From: Alteromonas gilva
Lineage (GTDB): Bacteria > Pseudomonadota > Gammaproteobacteria > Enterobacterales > Alteromonadaceae
Assembly (NCBI RefSeq): GCF_028595265.1
Contig: NZ_JAQQXP010000001.1
Coordinates: 434,001-498,000, forward strand
DNA: 64,000 nt
Reading direction: 5' to 3'
This document shows positions 26,822 through 35,504 of this stretch, one piece after another (position 1 is the stretch's first letter; the number at the start of each line of letters is the position of its first letter). Under the pieces are notes generated by a model. It made no database searches. It was not told where the DNA came from and worked only from the letters and a program-made list of their open reading frames with translations. Both the position numbers and the translations under genes were made by a program.

Positions 26822-28055
26822 CGCATTTTTTTATTCACTAATCCAGATCTCTAACTTCTTAATTCCTGTTATAACTCTACCCTATGTAACTAGAGTTGTA
26901 GGAGTAGATAACTATGGTCTTTTAGAAATCGCTTTCGTTTTTACAAGTATCTTTGTTATAGCAATAAAGTATGGTTTTGAATATACAGCAACACGCACAA
27001 TATCAAAAAACGCAGATAATAATAGTTTATTGAGTAAAGTTTTTTATGAATACCTTTATGCAAAATTAATAATATTGCTGTTTTGCTTCACAATGTTTTT
27101 TGCTCTGTCATACTATGTTGAAATAATTAGTAAATACAAGTTTTTGTTTTTCATTACATTTATCACAATAATAGGTGACTTCTTAATACCAGGATGGTTT
27201 TTAAGGGGGGTGGGAAAAGTAAAAACGGTTGCTATTTTTCTATTCTTTTCGAAGCTCTTAACGCTTCCACTTATTTTTCTATTAATAACTGAAAGTGACG
27301 ATTTTTACTATAGAGCTGCAATTGCTTCATTTTCACATATAGTGATTTCTATTTTTTGTATATTTTATACTGTAAATAAATTTAATTTGAATTTTATTAA
27401 ACCAAAGCTAAAAGAAGCCTTTGCCAGATTGTCGGAAGGTTTTCCGCTGTTTATATCTGGTGTATTAATTTTACTAACAGGAAATTACAATTTATTCTTT
27501 ATGGAAAGTTTTGGTAATTTTTCTATGTCGGAACTTGGAAATTACGCGGCTGGCCAAAAGTTAATACAAATCACCCAGAATGTAGTAATGCTTTCTATCT
27601 CACAAGTTTTCTACCCCTACTTTAGTAAGCTAGTCAGTGAAGATATTGATAAATTTAAATCAGAAATCCTTTCTGTGTTTAAGTTAGTAATGCCGATTAT
27701 TGTTGTCGGAACTTTTATATTATATTTCTTAGCGGACTTCGCTTGTAGCGTTATGTTTGGAAAAGAGTTCGTTTTAGCGTCTGACTTTTTGAGGATATTT
27801 TCTGTCCTACCTTTATTGTATTTCGTTTCCAATTTGTTCTTATTTCAAGGGGTTAGTAATTTAGTATCTGACAAATTCGTTATGTATACGTACCTGATAT
27901 TTGCCGTTGTTAATTTAGTCGGACTTTACTACTTAATTCAATCGCAAAATGTTTATTATGTTGCGTTTTTCCGAATAGCAGTACAAATGACTATAGCAAT
28001 TTTCTCAGTAGTATTTTATTTCTGTATCGTAAAAAGAAGGAAATCAAATATATGA
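26799..28055 (+). CDS. wzx: Oligosaccharide flippase (Wzx family)
   Basis: A 418-residue multi-pass protein of the MOP flippase superfamily with about 12 helices. The N-terminus (SDAFFYSLIQISNFLIPVIT, then LPYVTRVVG and DNYGLLEIAFVF) is the classic start of Wzx. It flips the undecaprenyl-linked repeat unit to the periplasm for the polymerase at 24.4 kb. It overlaps the pyruvyltransferase gene by 23 bases and the next gene by 4. Wzx, Wzy and the Wzz/Wzc-like kinase at 35.6 kb together imply a Wzy-dependent pathway. Confidence 0.92.
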   Translation: MKKNLFSDAFFYSLIQISNFLIPVITLPYVTRVVGVDNYGLLEIAFVFTSIFVIAIKYGFEYTATRTISKNADNNSLLSKVFYEYLYAKLIILLFCFTMFFALSYYVEIISKYKFLFFITFITIIGDFLIPGWFLRGVGKVKTVAIFLFFSKLLTLPLIFLLITESDDFYYRAAIASFSHIVISIFCIFYTVNKFNLNFIKPKLKEAFARLSEGFPLFISGVLILLTGNYNLFFMESFGNFSMSELGNYAAGQKLIQITQNVVMLSISQVFYPYFSKLVSEDIDKFKSEILSVFKLVMPIIVVGTFILYFLADFACSVMFGKEFVLASDFLRIFSVLPLLYFVSNLFLFQGVSNLVSDKFVMYTYLIFAVVNLVGLYYLIQSQNVYYVAFFRIAVQMTIAIFSVVFYFCIVKRRKSNI

Positions 28056-28903
28056 GATTAAAAATCTTAGCATTTTGTGTCTCATTATTTCTAATCTCAG
28101 ACACATTCGGTTCTGTTTTCGATGAGATGAAACCATTTACAGAAAGTGTACGTGCAATGCTTTTAGCTGAAACAAATTGTGTTTTAGCTGATGTAGAGTT
28201 AGAGGCGCAATATCAAGGCGGCGAATCGAAAGTAAGGGGAATCGAATTAGTAGAATCTCCTACCGATAGTAGTAGTAAAGTTTTATCTACCTGGCTAAAA
28301 GAACCAAATATAAGAGATAAAAGAGGTAGGGTTCAGGTAAACGCCTATGACATACCGAATACTGAATTATTAGAATATTCTGTTAAACTTTTGATTCCGA
28401 AACCAATGACGCAGTTACTTTCGTACAATGGTGATTATGACCATTTCATGGTCGCAGAATTTTGGAATGATATAGGATGGGGTTCTGACTATCCATTTAG
28501 GATATCGGTTTACTTAACAAAATATGAAGGTAAGAACACATCATCTTATAGGTTTCAGGTTAAAGCAGAAACAAAGGAAAATAGTCAATGGGAAAATTTA
28601 ATTTGGTCTGAATTAAACACAGATTTTAACGTACCTTTTGATGAATGGATTACTTTAAATTACAGTCTAAAAGAAGGTAGCAACACCAGAGGGTTATTTA
28701 GATTAACTGTAGAAAGAAACGATATTGAACATGAAGTATTTTTAGTACGTAATTGGACCCATCACCCTGAAGATAATAAACCAAGTGGTATAACTCATTT
28801 TAACCCAATAAAATTATATACAAGTCATCATTTAATTGATTTCGCTAGTTCAAATGGCTTCAAATTGAACCTGTTGTGGGATGATTTAGATTTTAAGTGT
28901 TAA
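28052..28903 (+). CDS. Secreted polysaccharide lyase-like jelly-roll protein
   Basis: A 283-residue protein with a signal peptide (residues 1-20). The rest is beta-rich, with HFMVAEFWND, PFRISVYLTKYEG, WITLNYSLKEG, LFRLTVERN and a closing LLWDDLDF. This spacing resembles the concanavalin-like jelly roll of heparin-lyase-I/PL20-type lyases, but I do not see enough catalytic residues to be sure. As last gene of the operon (ATGA overlap with wzx) it may trim or release the polymer being made, a common arrangement in alginate-type loci. It could instead be a binding protein. It is AT-rich like its neighbours. Confidence 0.6.
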   Translation: MRLKILAFCVSLFLISDTFGSVFDEMKPFTESVRAMLLAETNCVLADVELEAQYQGGESKVRGIELVESPTDSSSKVLSTWLKEPNIRDKRGRVQVNAYDIPNTELLEYSVKLLIPKPMTQLLSYNGDYDHFMVAEFWNDIGWGSDYPFRISVYLTKYEGKNTSSYRFQVKAETKENSQWENLIWSELNTDFNVPFDEWITLNYSLKEGSNTRGLFRLTVERNDIEHEVFLVRNWTHHPEDNKPSGITHFNPIKLYTSHHLIDFASSNGFKLNLLWDDLDFKC

Positions 28904-28936
28904 GGTTCGATAGGTTCAATTGAATTAGTCTGATTA

Positions 28937-29400
28937 CCAAGGGATACTGACGGTACAAGTACCAAGCGATTTTGATTTAATCACACTATAAACGTAGCCG
29001 CGCTTCGGCAAGATTTGCCAATTTTAACGCAGTAGTATTCATGTTTTCCCTCAACCAGATATTACGAACGCCCCTAGCATGTATGTCGACGTTTCTTTCA
29101 GACTTGAGCAACCGTGATACCTTAGACTGTCCCAGGTGTGGGTTAGCCAGGGAGAATTAGATGACGACTTCTTCGATGGCTCTATCTTTACGATTTTTGT
29201 CACAAAGATCAGGCGTTTTCTGACGTTTTAACGATTCGATTCCGCCTTGTTGTATCAGCTTACGATGGCGTAAATCGTATCGCGGAAAACACCACTAAGT
29301 CGGTATGCCTCTGCCACATTTCCAAGCCTGTCAGCCAACGCTAACACCAGAAAAACTGCGTAACTGTCCGATCAGGTCTGAGCTAGTAAAGTTCAATGTA
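28937..29400 (-). pseudogene. Transposase remnant (IS481-like N-terminal region), copy A
   Basis: On the minus strand, pieces of a helix-turn-helix transposase N-terminus are readable: LGNVAEAYRLSGV, GIESLKRQKTPDLC, then NPHLGQSKVSRLLKSERNVD and RGVRNIWLRENMNTTALKL. These match the LGNVSEAC / PxxGQxRVSNEL / GVRxVWLRHDLE pattern of IS481-like elements. Stops and frameshifts interrupt it, and the catalytic core is absent. It follows the acquired cassette directly. Confidence 0.65.
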
Positions 29401-29444
29401 TCAATTAAATTTGAGTTTCTTTATATAAACTTGTGTGTTTGCCG

Positions 29445-29620
29445 ATGATACTGACGGTATAATTACGAAGATTTTTGTCATAATCTCACATCCATTAATC
29501 CCGCTCTTTGGCAAGCTTATTCAACTTACTTACTATTTATAATTTCCTTCAGTCAGTTTCCGCGGATTCCGCGGACGTGTATATCACCGTTCAGCAGCAC
29601 CCGTGTAATCCAACCATTTT
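29445..29620 (-). pseudogene. Transposase remnant, diverged copy B of the same region
   Basis: Starting at the shared GATACTGACGGTA, this stretch aligns along its length with copy A at about 28940-29110, with many substitutions. The minus-strand reading (ITRVLLNGDIHVRGIRG) corresponds to VSRLLKSERNVDIHARGVRN of copy A. It is shorter and more decayed. Two copies of one fragment in the same orientation suggest a tandem or repeated insertion. Confidence 0.6.
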
Positions 29621-29874
29621 AAGCAGAAGTCATTGATTGTATTACTTTACACCGCTCTCAATAGTTATTTAGGTCGTACACCACCAATTACCATATTAGG
29701 TCGTTCATTGCTTTAAAGCCAAAGCAATTTTATTCTTAATTCTTTTGGTTATTTGTTGGGAGAGGCCAGAAAAGTAACCATTATCATTAGTTTAATTATA
29801 AAAAAATTCTATACGTGATATGCTGGTTAGGCTTTGCTTAAGCCAAAGAATTGGCAAATAAGAAGAGGTTTTAA
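29621..29874. other. Upstream region of lapG-lapD with a 9-bp direct repeat
   Basis: No gene. TTAGGTCGT occurs at 29669-29677 and again at 29696-29704, 27 bases apart. An 8-bp inverted repeat ATTGCTTT / AAAGCAAT (29707-29728) follows, then a T-rich stretch. The AT-rich segment 29795-29825 is the likely promoter of lapG. The repeats could be regulator sites. Confidence 0.4.
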
Positions 29875-30540
29875 GTGAGATTCAACAACGCCCGCATAAA
29901 TTCATTTTTGTTGCTTTCACTTGCTGTGTTAATGCTTAGCGGGACTATATTCGCTATCGGACCTCTCCGTTTTACACCAGAACTCTTTAACCGCATAGAA
30001 CAGGAATACGGTACTTCAGCGCGCGAACGTGTTGCAGATTGGCAACAAGAACTGCTCGATCTGCAATCCGAAGATATTGATGAACAACTCTACGAAATTA
30101 ATCGCTTTTTCAATTCAATACCATATTACGAAGATTCCGTTCACTTTAAACAAGCAGACTATTGGGCCACGCCAGTAGAAATGCTGGCCACCAATGGCGG
30201 TGATTGCGAAGATTACACTATAGCCAAATATTTTAGTTTGCGTGCTTTGGGCGTGCCCGAGGAAAATATGCGTATGATGTACGTAAAGGCATTAGATTAT
30301 AATCAGGCCCATATGGTATTGGCTTACTACCCGTCGCCCAATGCTGTGCCCTTTATTTTAGATAATATTAATCCTCGCATATTGCCAGCTAGCCGGCGCA
30401 CCGATTTGCAACCAGTGTATAGTTTTAATGGTGAAGGGTTGTGGCTGGCCAAAGCACAAGGCCGCGGTAAACAGCTAGGAAGCGGCTCACGCCATAAGTT
30501 GTGGGAAGATTTAACCACCCGTATCGAACGGGGATTTTAA
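29875..30540 (+). CDS. lapG: LapG-type periplasmic cysteine protease (BTLCP)
   Basis: A 221-residue bacterial transglutaminase-like cysteine protease. A signal sequence (about residues 8-27) sends it to the periplasm. The catalytic triad is visible as Cys111 in NGGDCEDYTIAKY, His146 in QAHMVLAYY and Asp163 in LDNINPRILP, and the Ca-binding acidic residues lie beside the Cys. LapG cuts the N-terminal anchor of large surface adhesins when c-di-GMP is low, releasing biofilm cells. The start is GTG behind AAGAAGAGG. lapD follows after 17 bases. No LapA-type adhesin or lapBCE transporter is in the window, which is unusual. Confidence 0.93.
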   Translation: MRFNNARINSFLLLSLAVLMLSGTIFAIGPLRFTPELFNRIEQEYGTSARERVADWQQELLDLQSEDIDEQLYEINRFFNSIPYYEDSVHFKQADYWATPVEMLATNGGDCEDYTIAKYFSLRALGVPEENMRMMYVKALDYNQAHMVLAYYPSPNAVPFILDNINPRILPASRRTDLQPVYSFNGEGLWLAKAQGRGKQLGSGSRHKLWEDLTTRIERGF

Positions 30541-30557
30541 ATAAAACAGGTAAAGAC

Positions 30558-32483
30558 ATGTCACTTTCTAAACAATTCAGCTTAGGTTTTATCATTGTGC
30601 TGTGCCTGGTCTTTTTCAGTACGGTGTGGATAAATGTAAATAGCTTCCGCGCGTATATCGATGACCAGCTGACGTCACACGCCCAGGATACGGCGACGTC
30701 GTTAGGGTTATCGATATCCCCCTACATTGGCAACGAAGCAGATCTCCCCTTGGTAGAAACCATGGTGAATGCGATTTTCGACCGTGGCTATTACCAATCC
30801 ATTGTACTTAAAGATCTCGATGGCAATGTGATTTTAGAGAAGGTAAACCCGCCGCTGCCAGAAATGGTACCAGAGTGGTTTATGGAGTTGTTTCCGCTTA
30901 CGCCGCCCACTGCAGAGACTGAGATCAACTCAGGCTGGAATATTGCTGGCACCATGACAGTAAAAAGTCATCCGGGGATGGGCTACGCGCAACTATGGCA
31001 AAATGCAAAAGATACATTTTGGTTCACCCTTGCACTGTTTGTGATCGGTACCTTGCTGCTATTTGCGTTATTACGCATTATTATTACGCCAATTCTCGCC
31101 GTGGTGAGAGCCTCTGAACGCATTAGCGCGCGCGACTTTAGCGAAATAGAGTCGATACCCAAAACCCGCGAGCTAAACCTGATGGTGCGGGCCATTAATA
31201 AGATGGCCGGTATTTTAAACAAGCAGCACAAAGAACTCACCGCGCAGGCACAAAGCTACTATCAAACTGCCTATTTAGATACCCTTACTCAACTGGGTAA
31301 CAAGTTGGCGTTAGACAATCGTCTTTCACGGCTCTTTGCTGATAAGGAGATGGACCCTTCAGGCTTTTTGGTGATTGTACGCTTATCCAGCCTGGCGCAT
31401 GTGAATGAATCAGAAGGTGCACAAACGGCTGATATCTACATTAAAACACTGAGTCATATTCTGACTGAACAGGGCAAGTCATTGAATGGAGAAGTATACA
31501 GAGTACGCGGTGGTGATTTTGTCATGCTGCTCGAAAACATTAATGAAGAAAGGTGTGCGGCACTCCTCGATACCTTAAGTGACGAGTTTAACGCGCAGTC
31601 TTTGCCTATGTATACTCAGGGCTTTGCCCACATCGGCGCGGCCAAGTTCAGTCAGCTTACTAGTAAAGTGCAACTACTCGAGAATGCCGATGCAGCACTA
31701 ACTACCGCCAAGAGTCAACCAAAGCGTTGGCAGCTGGCCAGCGAAATCGACACTTACCGCAGCCAAAGTGCATGGCGCGATGAGTTTACCCGCATATTAA
31801 GCACCAAAGCCGTCGACGTTGTTAAGCAACCTGTAAAGAATTTCGACGGCTCTACGGTGTACTTTGAATGCTTTGCCCGCTTTAAAGCTTACAATGGCGA
31901 GGATTATTTGCCTATGTCGCAATTAATTGCCGAATCAGAGCACCTGCACTGTGCTGGTAAACTCGATTGCCTGATATTGGAAAAAATCCTGACACTTTAC
32001 AGCCAGGATCCGGGCGATCCCGTTGCGATCAACATTTCCAGAGCGTCATTTGCCGAGCGAAATACGCTCGACGAACTCATTACCGTGCTGCAAAAATTTG
32101 CCAGTATCGCCAATAACACCATTATAGAAGTGAACGAAGTGTGCTTACAAAATGCGCCAGATAACGTTCATTATCTGGCAGACAAGTTACGCGAGTTAAA
32201 TGCTAAACTCACTGTAGAGCGTGTAGGTACAAGCATTGCGGCATTTTCGCAACTTCGCAAGCTGCGCCCCGACTTTATAAAACTCGACGGTAGCTTTACC
32301 CGCAACATTCATTTATCGGATGACAACCAGTTCTTTGTGCGGTCGTTAGTTAACATCGCCCACGGATTGAACATTCAGGTAATAGCGGAATTGGTCGAGG
32401 AAGAAATAGAGGCACAAACCTTGCAAGCGCTATTTGTAGATCATGTTCAAGGCTACTTATTCTGTAAGCCTCGCGCTTGGTAA
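30558..32483 (+). CDS. lapD: LapD-type c-di-GMP effector (degenerate GGDEF-EAL)
   Basis: A 641-residue inner-membrane receptor. The order is a transmembrane helix (about 8-28), the LapD/MoxY periplasmic domain (to about 150, with the WNIAGTMTVKSHPGMGYAQLW output segment), a second helix (about 153-178), HAMP, a degenerate GGDEF (RGGDF in place of GGDEF) and a degenerate EAL (ECF where EAL is expected). It binds c-di-GMP instead of making or breaking it, and sequesters LapG. The GGDEF region is unlikely to be active as the motif is short. The ATG at 30558 is supported by the N-terminal helix. A longer frame from 30501 overlaps lapG. Confidence 0.92.
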   Translation: MSLSKQFSLGFIIVLCLVFFSTVWINVNSFRAYIDDQLTSHAQDTATSLGLSISPYIGNEADLPLVETMVNAIFDRGYYQSIVLKDLDGNVILEKVNPPLPEMVPEWFMELFPLTPPTAETEINSGWNIAGTMTVKSHPGMGYAQLWQNAKDTFWFTLALFVIGTLLLFALLRIIITPILAVVRASERISARDFSEIESIPKTRELNLMVRAINKMAGILNKQHKELTAQAQSYYQTAYLDTLTQLGNKLALDNRLSRLFADKEMDPSGFLVIVRLSSLAHVNESEGAQTADIYIKTLSHILTEQGKSLNGEVYRVRGGDFVMLLENINEERCAALLDTLSDEFNAQSLPMYTQGFAHIGAAKFSQLTSKVQLLENADAALTTAKSQPKRWQLASEIDTYRSQSAWRDEFTRILSTKAVDVVKQPVKNFDGSTVYFECFARFKAYNGEDYLPMSQLIAESEHLHCAGKLDCLILEKILTLYSQDPGDPVAINISRASFAERNTLDELITVLQKFASIANNTIIEVNEVCLQNAPDNVHYLADKLRELNAKLTVERVGTSIAAFSQLRKLRPDFIKLDGSFTRNIHLSDDNQFFVRSLVNIAHGLNIQVIAELVEEEIEAQTLQALFVDHVQGYLFCKPRAW

Positions 32484-32570
32484 ACTTCTAGAGCAAAATA
32501 GTTTAAAACTTGACCTAGATTTATACAAATTAACTGGTAAACTATATATAGGAATTCCGGTGCATTCCAT

Positions 32571-32622
32571 CACTCAATGGAACTGACGGTGTCTTTATCG
32601 TTTATCAAATACACTCAATGGA
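32571..32622 (+). repeat. Direct repeat CACTCAATGGA in the leader of the Gly/Asn-rich gene
   Basis: An 11-base sequence occurs at 32571-32581 and 32612-32622. The second copy ends in the ribosome site (GGAG) of the next gene. The first lies just after GGAATTCC/GCATTCC sequences. They could be binding sites or a local duplication. Confidence 0.5.
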
Positions 32623-32629
32623 GAATATT

Positions 32630-33154
32630 ATGCGCAAATTACTACTAGCCTGCGCTGCAGTTATGGTGAGTTTGTCCCCACTGTCATATGCACAGGAAGG
32701 ATCAAGTTCAACAGAAACAGAAACATCAGCGGTTACTGCTGACAGTATTGTGGCTGGCCTTACACCCGAGCAGAGAGAAGCTTATGAAGCCATGGATGCT
32801 GCTGACGCAGCAGTTTTTCTTACTGCAATTGCTAATGGTTCAACTGTAGTTGATGCGTTTCAAGCTACACTAGCGGTTTCTACTAACCCTGCAACGTTAA
32901 CTGCATTCGCGAAAGCGCTTGATCCTGCTTCTGCGACAGCAATCGATAATGCGGCTCAAACCGCTACTGCGGCAGGTGGTGCTCAGGGTAACCAGGGTAA
33001 CGCGCAAGGTAACAACGACAATGCTAGTGGTAACTCAACTCCTGGTGCCGGTAATAACAACGGTAATGGTAACCAAAACCCAGGTACACCTGTTGGTGCT
33101 GGTAACGGTGCTGGCGGTGGCGGCGGTGGCGGTAACACCGGCTCTAATAACTAA
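32630..33154 (+). CDS. Secreted Gly/Asn-rich low-complexity protein
   Basis: A 174-residue protein with a signal peptide (cleavage after SYAQ, about residue 22). An Ala-rich helical domain follows (residues 35-105), then a tail of about 70 residues made almost only of Gly, Asn, Gln, Ser and Pro (for example QGNQGNAQGNNDNASG). No family is recognised. The tetrapeptide TAAG, the core of LapG cleavage sites, occurs where the tail begins. I chose the ATG at 32630 because GGAG is 7 bases before it. An in-frame ATG at 32618 overlaps that site. A strong terminator follows, so it is a separate transcript between lapD and the export block. A matrix protein role is possible but unproven. Confidence 0.8.
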   Translation: MRKLLLACAAVMVSLSPLSYAQEGSSSTETETSAVTADSIVAGLTPEQREAYEAMDAADAAVFLTAIANGSTVVDAFQATLAVSTNPATLTAFAKALDPASATAIDNAAQTATAAGGAQGNQGNAQGNNDNASGNSTPGAGNNNGNGNQNPGTPVGAGNGAGGGGGGGNTGSNN

Positions 33155-33188
33155 GTTATTGCCAATACAAGTACAGTTTATATTTATG

Positions 33189-33222
33189 AAAGGCCTCAAT
33201 ATTGAGGCCTTTTTTGTTTTTT
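33189..33222 (+). terminator. Rho-independent terminator of the Gly/Asn-rich gene
   Basis: A perfect 24-base palindrome (arm AAAGGCCTCAAT) runs into TTTTTTGTTTTTT. It lies about 35 bases past the stop. Confidence 0.93.
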
Positions 33223-33291
33223 AATGCCAATCATTAATAATTTGGACTACACTAACAATCATCACAGGGATTTAGCCGTATTTAATACCTT

Positions 33292-34722
33292 ATGCCGAAT
33301 ACTTCGAATTATGCTACGCAAAGACGCGTAGACCCCGTTAAAGACACTTTTTGGTTTTACGTACTCTTATTTTTGATATTTTGGGCGCCAATCCCATTGG
33401 GCTCTAACCGCCCATGGGCATGGGGGATATTAGAAGTTGGCGCATATGTTACTTTTATAGGCTGCATGTGGCTAAACAGTGAGCGATTCTTTCGTGCACT
33501 TGCGCCATTTAAATGGCCAATTTTTGCGTTTATTCTTTTTTTAGTTTGGAATGCAATACAAACAATCCCCTTACCGTCTTCCTGGGTTCAAATACTGTCT
33601 CCTAATGCGTACAACTTATACACAGCTACCCAACAACCTCTGAGTCACTTTCCACTATCTGTTGACGCAGGGCAGAGCAGGGTAATGCTATTAAAGGGCA
33701 TTGCCTATTTTTGCTTTTTTGCAGCAACGTTACTCATGTGTAGAACCGATAAGCGAATTAAACAGGTTATGTTGTGTATTATCTTTTCTGGGCTGTTTCA
33801 GGCGCTTTATGGCGCTCTGGAAGTGTTATTAGCAGGCAATTCCAGTTGGATATTCGGGTTACCGGTAAAAAATGTAGCCACTGGCACGTTCGTTTATAAA
33901 AACCATTTTGCCAACTACCTGATGTTATGTCTTTCTATAGGGGTTGGCTACCTGGTAAGTACCTTAAATACCCAAACAGCGAGCACAAAAAGAGAGCATA
34001 TCCGTAACTTTTTAAATACCATGCTTAACGGTAAGGCAGTGGTGCGAATTGCTTTGGCCATTATGGTAATTGCGTTAGTAATGTCTCGCTCGCGTATGGG
34101 CAATACGGCATTTTTTGCGTCTATGACCATACTAGGCCTGTTAGGGCTTTTACTTATAAAGCATCGTAGCCGCGGGCTAACCATGCTTATTGTTAGTTTG
34201 TTTGTGATAGATACCTTTATTTTAAGCGCCTGGTTTGGTCTCGACAAAGTGCAGGAGCGTTTAGAGCAAACAAGCTTAGAGCAAGAAAAGCGCGACGAAG
34301 TTGTTCGAGACTCACTGCCTCTGTTAAGTGATTTCTCTTCAACGGGTTCTGGGATGGGTACCTATTATAATGTGTTCACTAATTACCAGGGCGAAGATAT
34401 TTATGCGTTTTATGATCATGCCCATAATGATTATCTTCAATTCGCTATAGAAGGGGGTATCCCAGCGACTATACTCATTGCACTTTTACCCTTGTGGGCA
34501 TTTATAGAGGGAATAAAGGCGCTACGGGAGAGGCGTAATGGGTTGATGCAAGGCTTAGCGTTTGGCGGGTGTATGGCTATACTCGGTATGTTTATACACA
34601 TATCAGTAGATTTTCCACTCCAGGCACCGGCAAACGCGATGTTATTTGTTATTATTATCGCGCTGGCTTTTTGCTCTAAAAAACGGGAAAGAAGAAGAAG
34701 GTCTCGACAAGCTCTAAACTAA
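33292..34722 (+). CDS. O-antigen ligase/polymerase family membrane protein
   Basis: A 476-residue integral membrane protein with about 11-12 helices. A large loop (about residues 310-385) contains TGSGMGTYYNVF, then YDHAHNDYLQFAIEGG. The HAHNDYLQ motif with its His is the signature of the Wzy_C/O-antigen-ligase family. It may polymerise or transfer polysaccharide in the periplasm. Since the AT-rich cassette has its own polymerase-like protein, this one could serve a second polymer or a ligation step. The C-terminus is strongly basic (KKRERRRRSRQ). No clear ribosome site precedes the ATG, so the start is uncertain. It converges with the VpsP-like gene. Confidence 0.85.
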   Translation: MPNTSNYATQRRVDPVKDTFWFYVLLFLIFWAPIPLGSNRPWAWGILEVGAYVTFIGCMWLNSERFFRALAPFKWPIFAFILFLVWNAIQTIPLPSSWVQILSPNAYNLYTATQQPLSHFPLSVDAGQSRVMLLKGIAYFCFFAATLLMCRTDKRIKQVMLCIIFSGLFQALYGALEVLLAGNSSWIFGLPVKNVATGTFVYKNHFANYLMLCLSIGVGYLVSTLNTQTASTKREHIRNFLNTMLNGKAVVRIALAIMVIALVMSRSRMGNTAFFASMTILGLLGLLLIKHRSRGLTMLIVSLFVIDTFILSAWFGLDKVQERLEQTSLEQEKRDEVVRDSLPLLSDFSSTGSGMGTYYNVFTNYQGEDIYAFYDHAHNDYLQFAIEGGIPATILIALLPLWAFIEGIKALRERRNGLMQGLAFGGCMAILGMFIHISVDFPLQAPANAMLFVIIIALAFCSKKRERRRRSRQALN

Positions 34723-34748
34723 TGCATCTACACTCAAATAGAAGCAGG

Positions 34749-35456
34749 CTATCGGTTGCATTTTAATCTTCTGTCTGCCCTGTCACTCGCTTCGGCTTGC
34801 TTCAGCCAGAGACAGCCGATAGCGGTACCCTGATTAGAATTAACTACCTGTAACACCGAACGAGTAGATAAGTGATTAAGTAAGCCTAACTCAAAACGAT
34901 GGCTAATCGTTTTGTTAAATTGAACATACAAGCTCAAATTAGACTTTAGAAAACTATAACCTAACCTGGTCATTAAGATATGTATTTCAGGGGTACTGGC
35001 ACCCAACGTATTGGCTCTGTTGAGATCATAAGCAATATCATCGTTAGGGTGTTGCAGTTGCCATTTTATAAAGGCCTGATTGCCCCAGGTTACAGGCCAA
35101 CCCGGTCTCATAGCTATAGATTCATTATACAAATCCAATACGTTGTTCTGAGTAGAATCCGCATTCTTCTCGAAACCCCAGTAGATTCCCCATTGCAGCA
35201 CCTCTGCTAAAACATCTGTATAGAATGCCATGTCGCTTTGGTATGCCACAGCTTCGTTGGCGAATGATACTGCCTCGTTATATTCTGCAACCGAGGGCTC
35301 TTCTCCGCTATTCCAACTGTCAATATAGTTTTTAACAGAATAATACTTTAAAGAGGCGACAGTTGAGGTTAATGCTTTTACCGATGCAAAGCAAAGCAAC
35401 ATCGTTATGATGCTAAATATCAATACATTAACTACCTTTCGGATTGCCATATTCAC
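34749..35456 (-). CDS. VpsP-like exopolysaccharide biosynthesis protein
   Basis: A 235-residue protein with an N-terminal membrane anchor (about residues 10-31), then a helical region rich in aromatic residues (YESD-like, WPVTWGNQAFIKWQ, LNRANTLGASTPEIHIL), TPR-like in feel. It sits after the Wzz-kinase gene in the place of vpsP in the Vibrio vps-II cluster, and the architecture is consistent. The biochemical role of VpsP is not known to me. The start may be GTG at 35456 (AGGT 5 bases before) or ATG at 35450. A 13-bp terminator hairpin separates it from the upstream operon, so read-through or its own promoter is needed. Confidence 0.65.
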   Translation of the reverse strand: MNMAIRKVVNVLIFSIITMLLCFASVKALTSTVASLKYYSVKNYIDSWNSGEEPSVAEYNEAVSFANEAVAYQSDMAFYTDVLAEVLQWGIYWGFEKNADSTQNNVLDLYNESIAMRPGWPVTWGNQAFIKWQLQHPNDDIAYDLNRANTLGASTPEIHILMTRLGYSFLKSNLSLYVQFNKTISHRFELGLLNHLSTRSVLQVVNSNQGTAIGCLWLKQAEASDRADRRLKCNR

Positions 35457-35504
35457 TTGTACCTATTTTTATAACTTAGTTATGTAATATAGTAGGCTAA
35501 ATAC

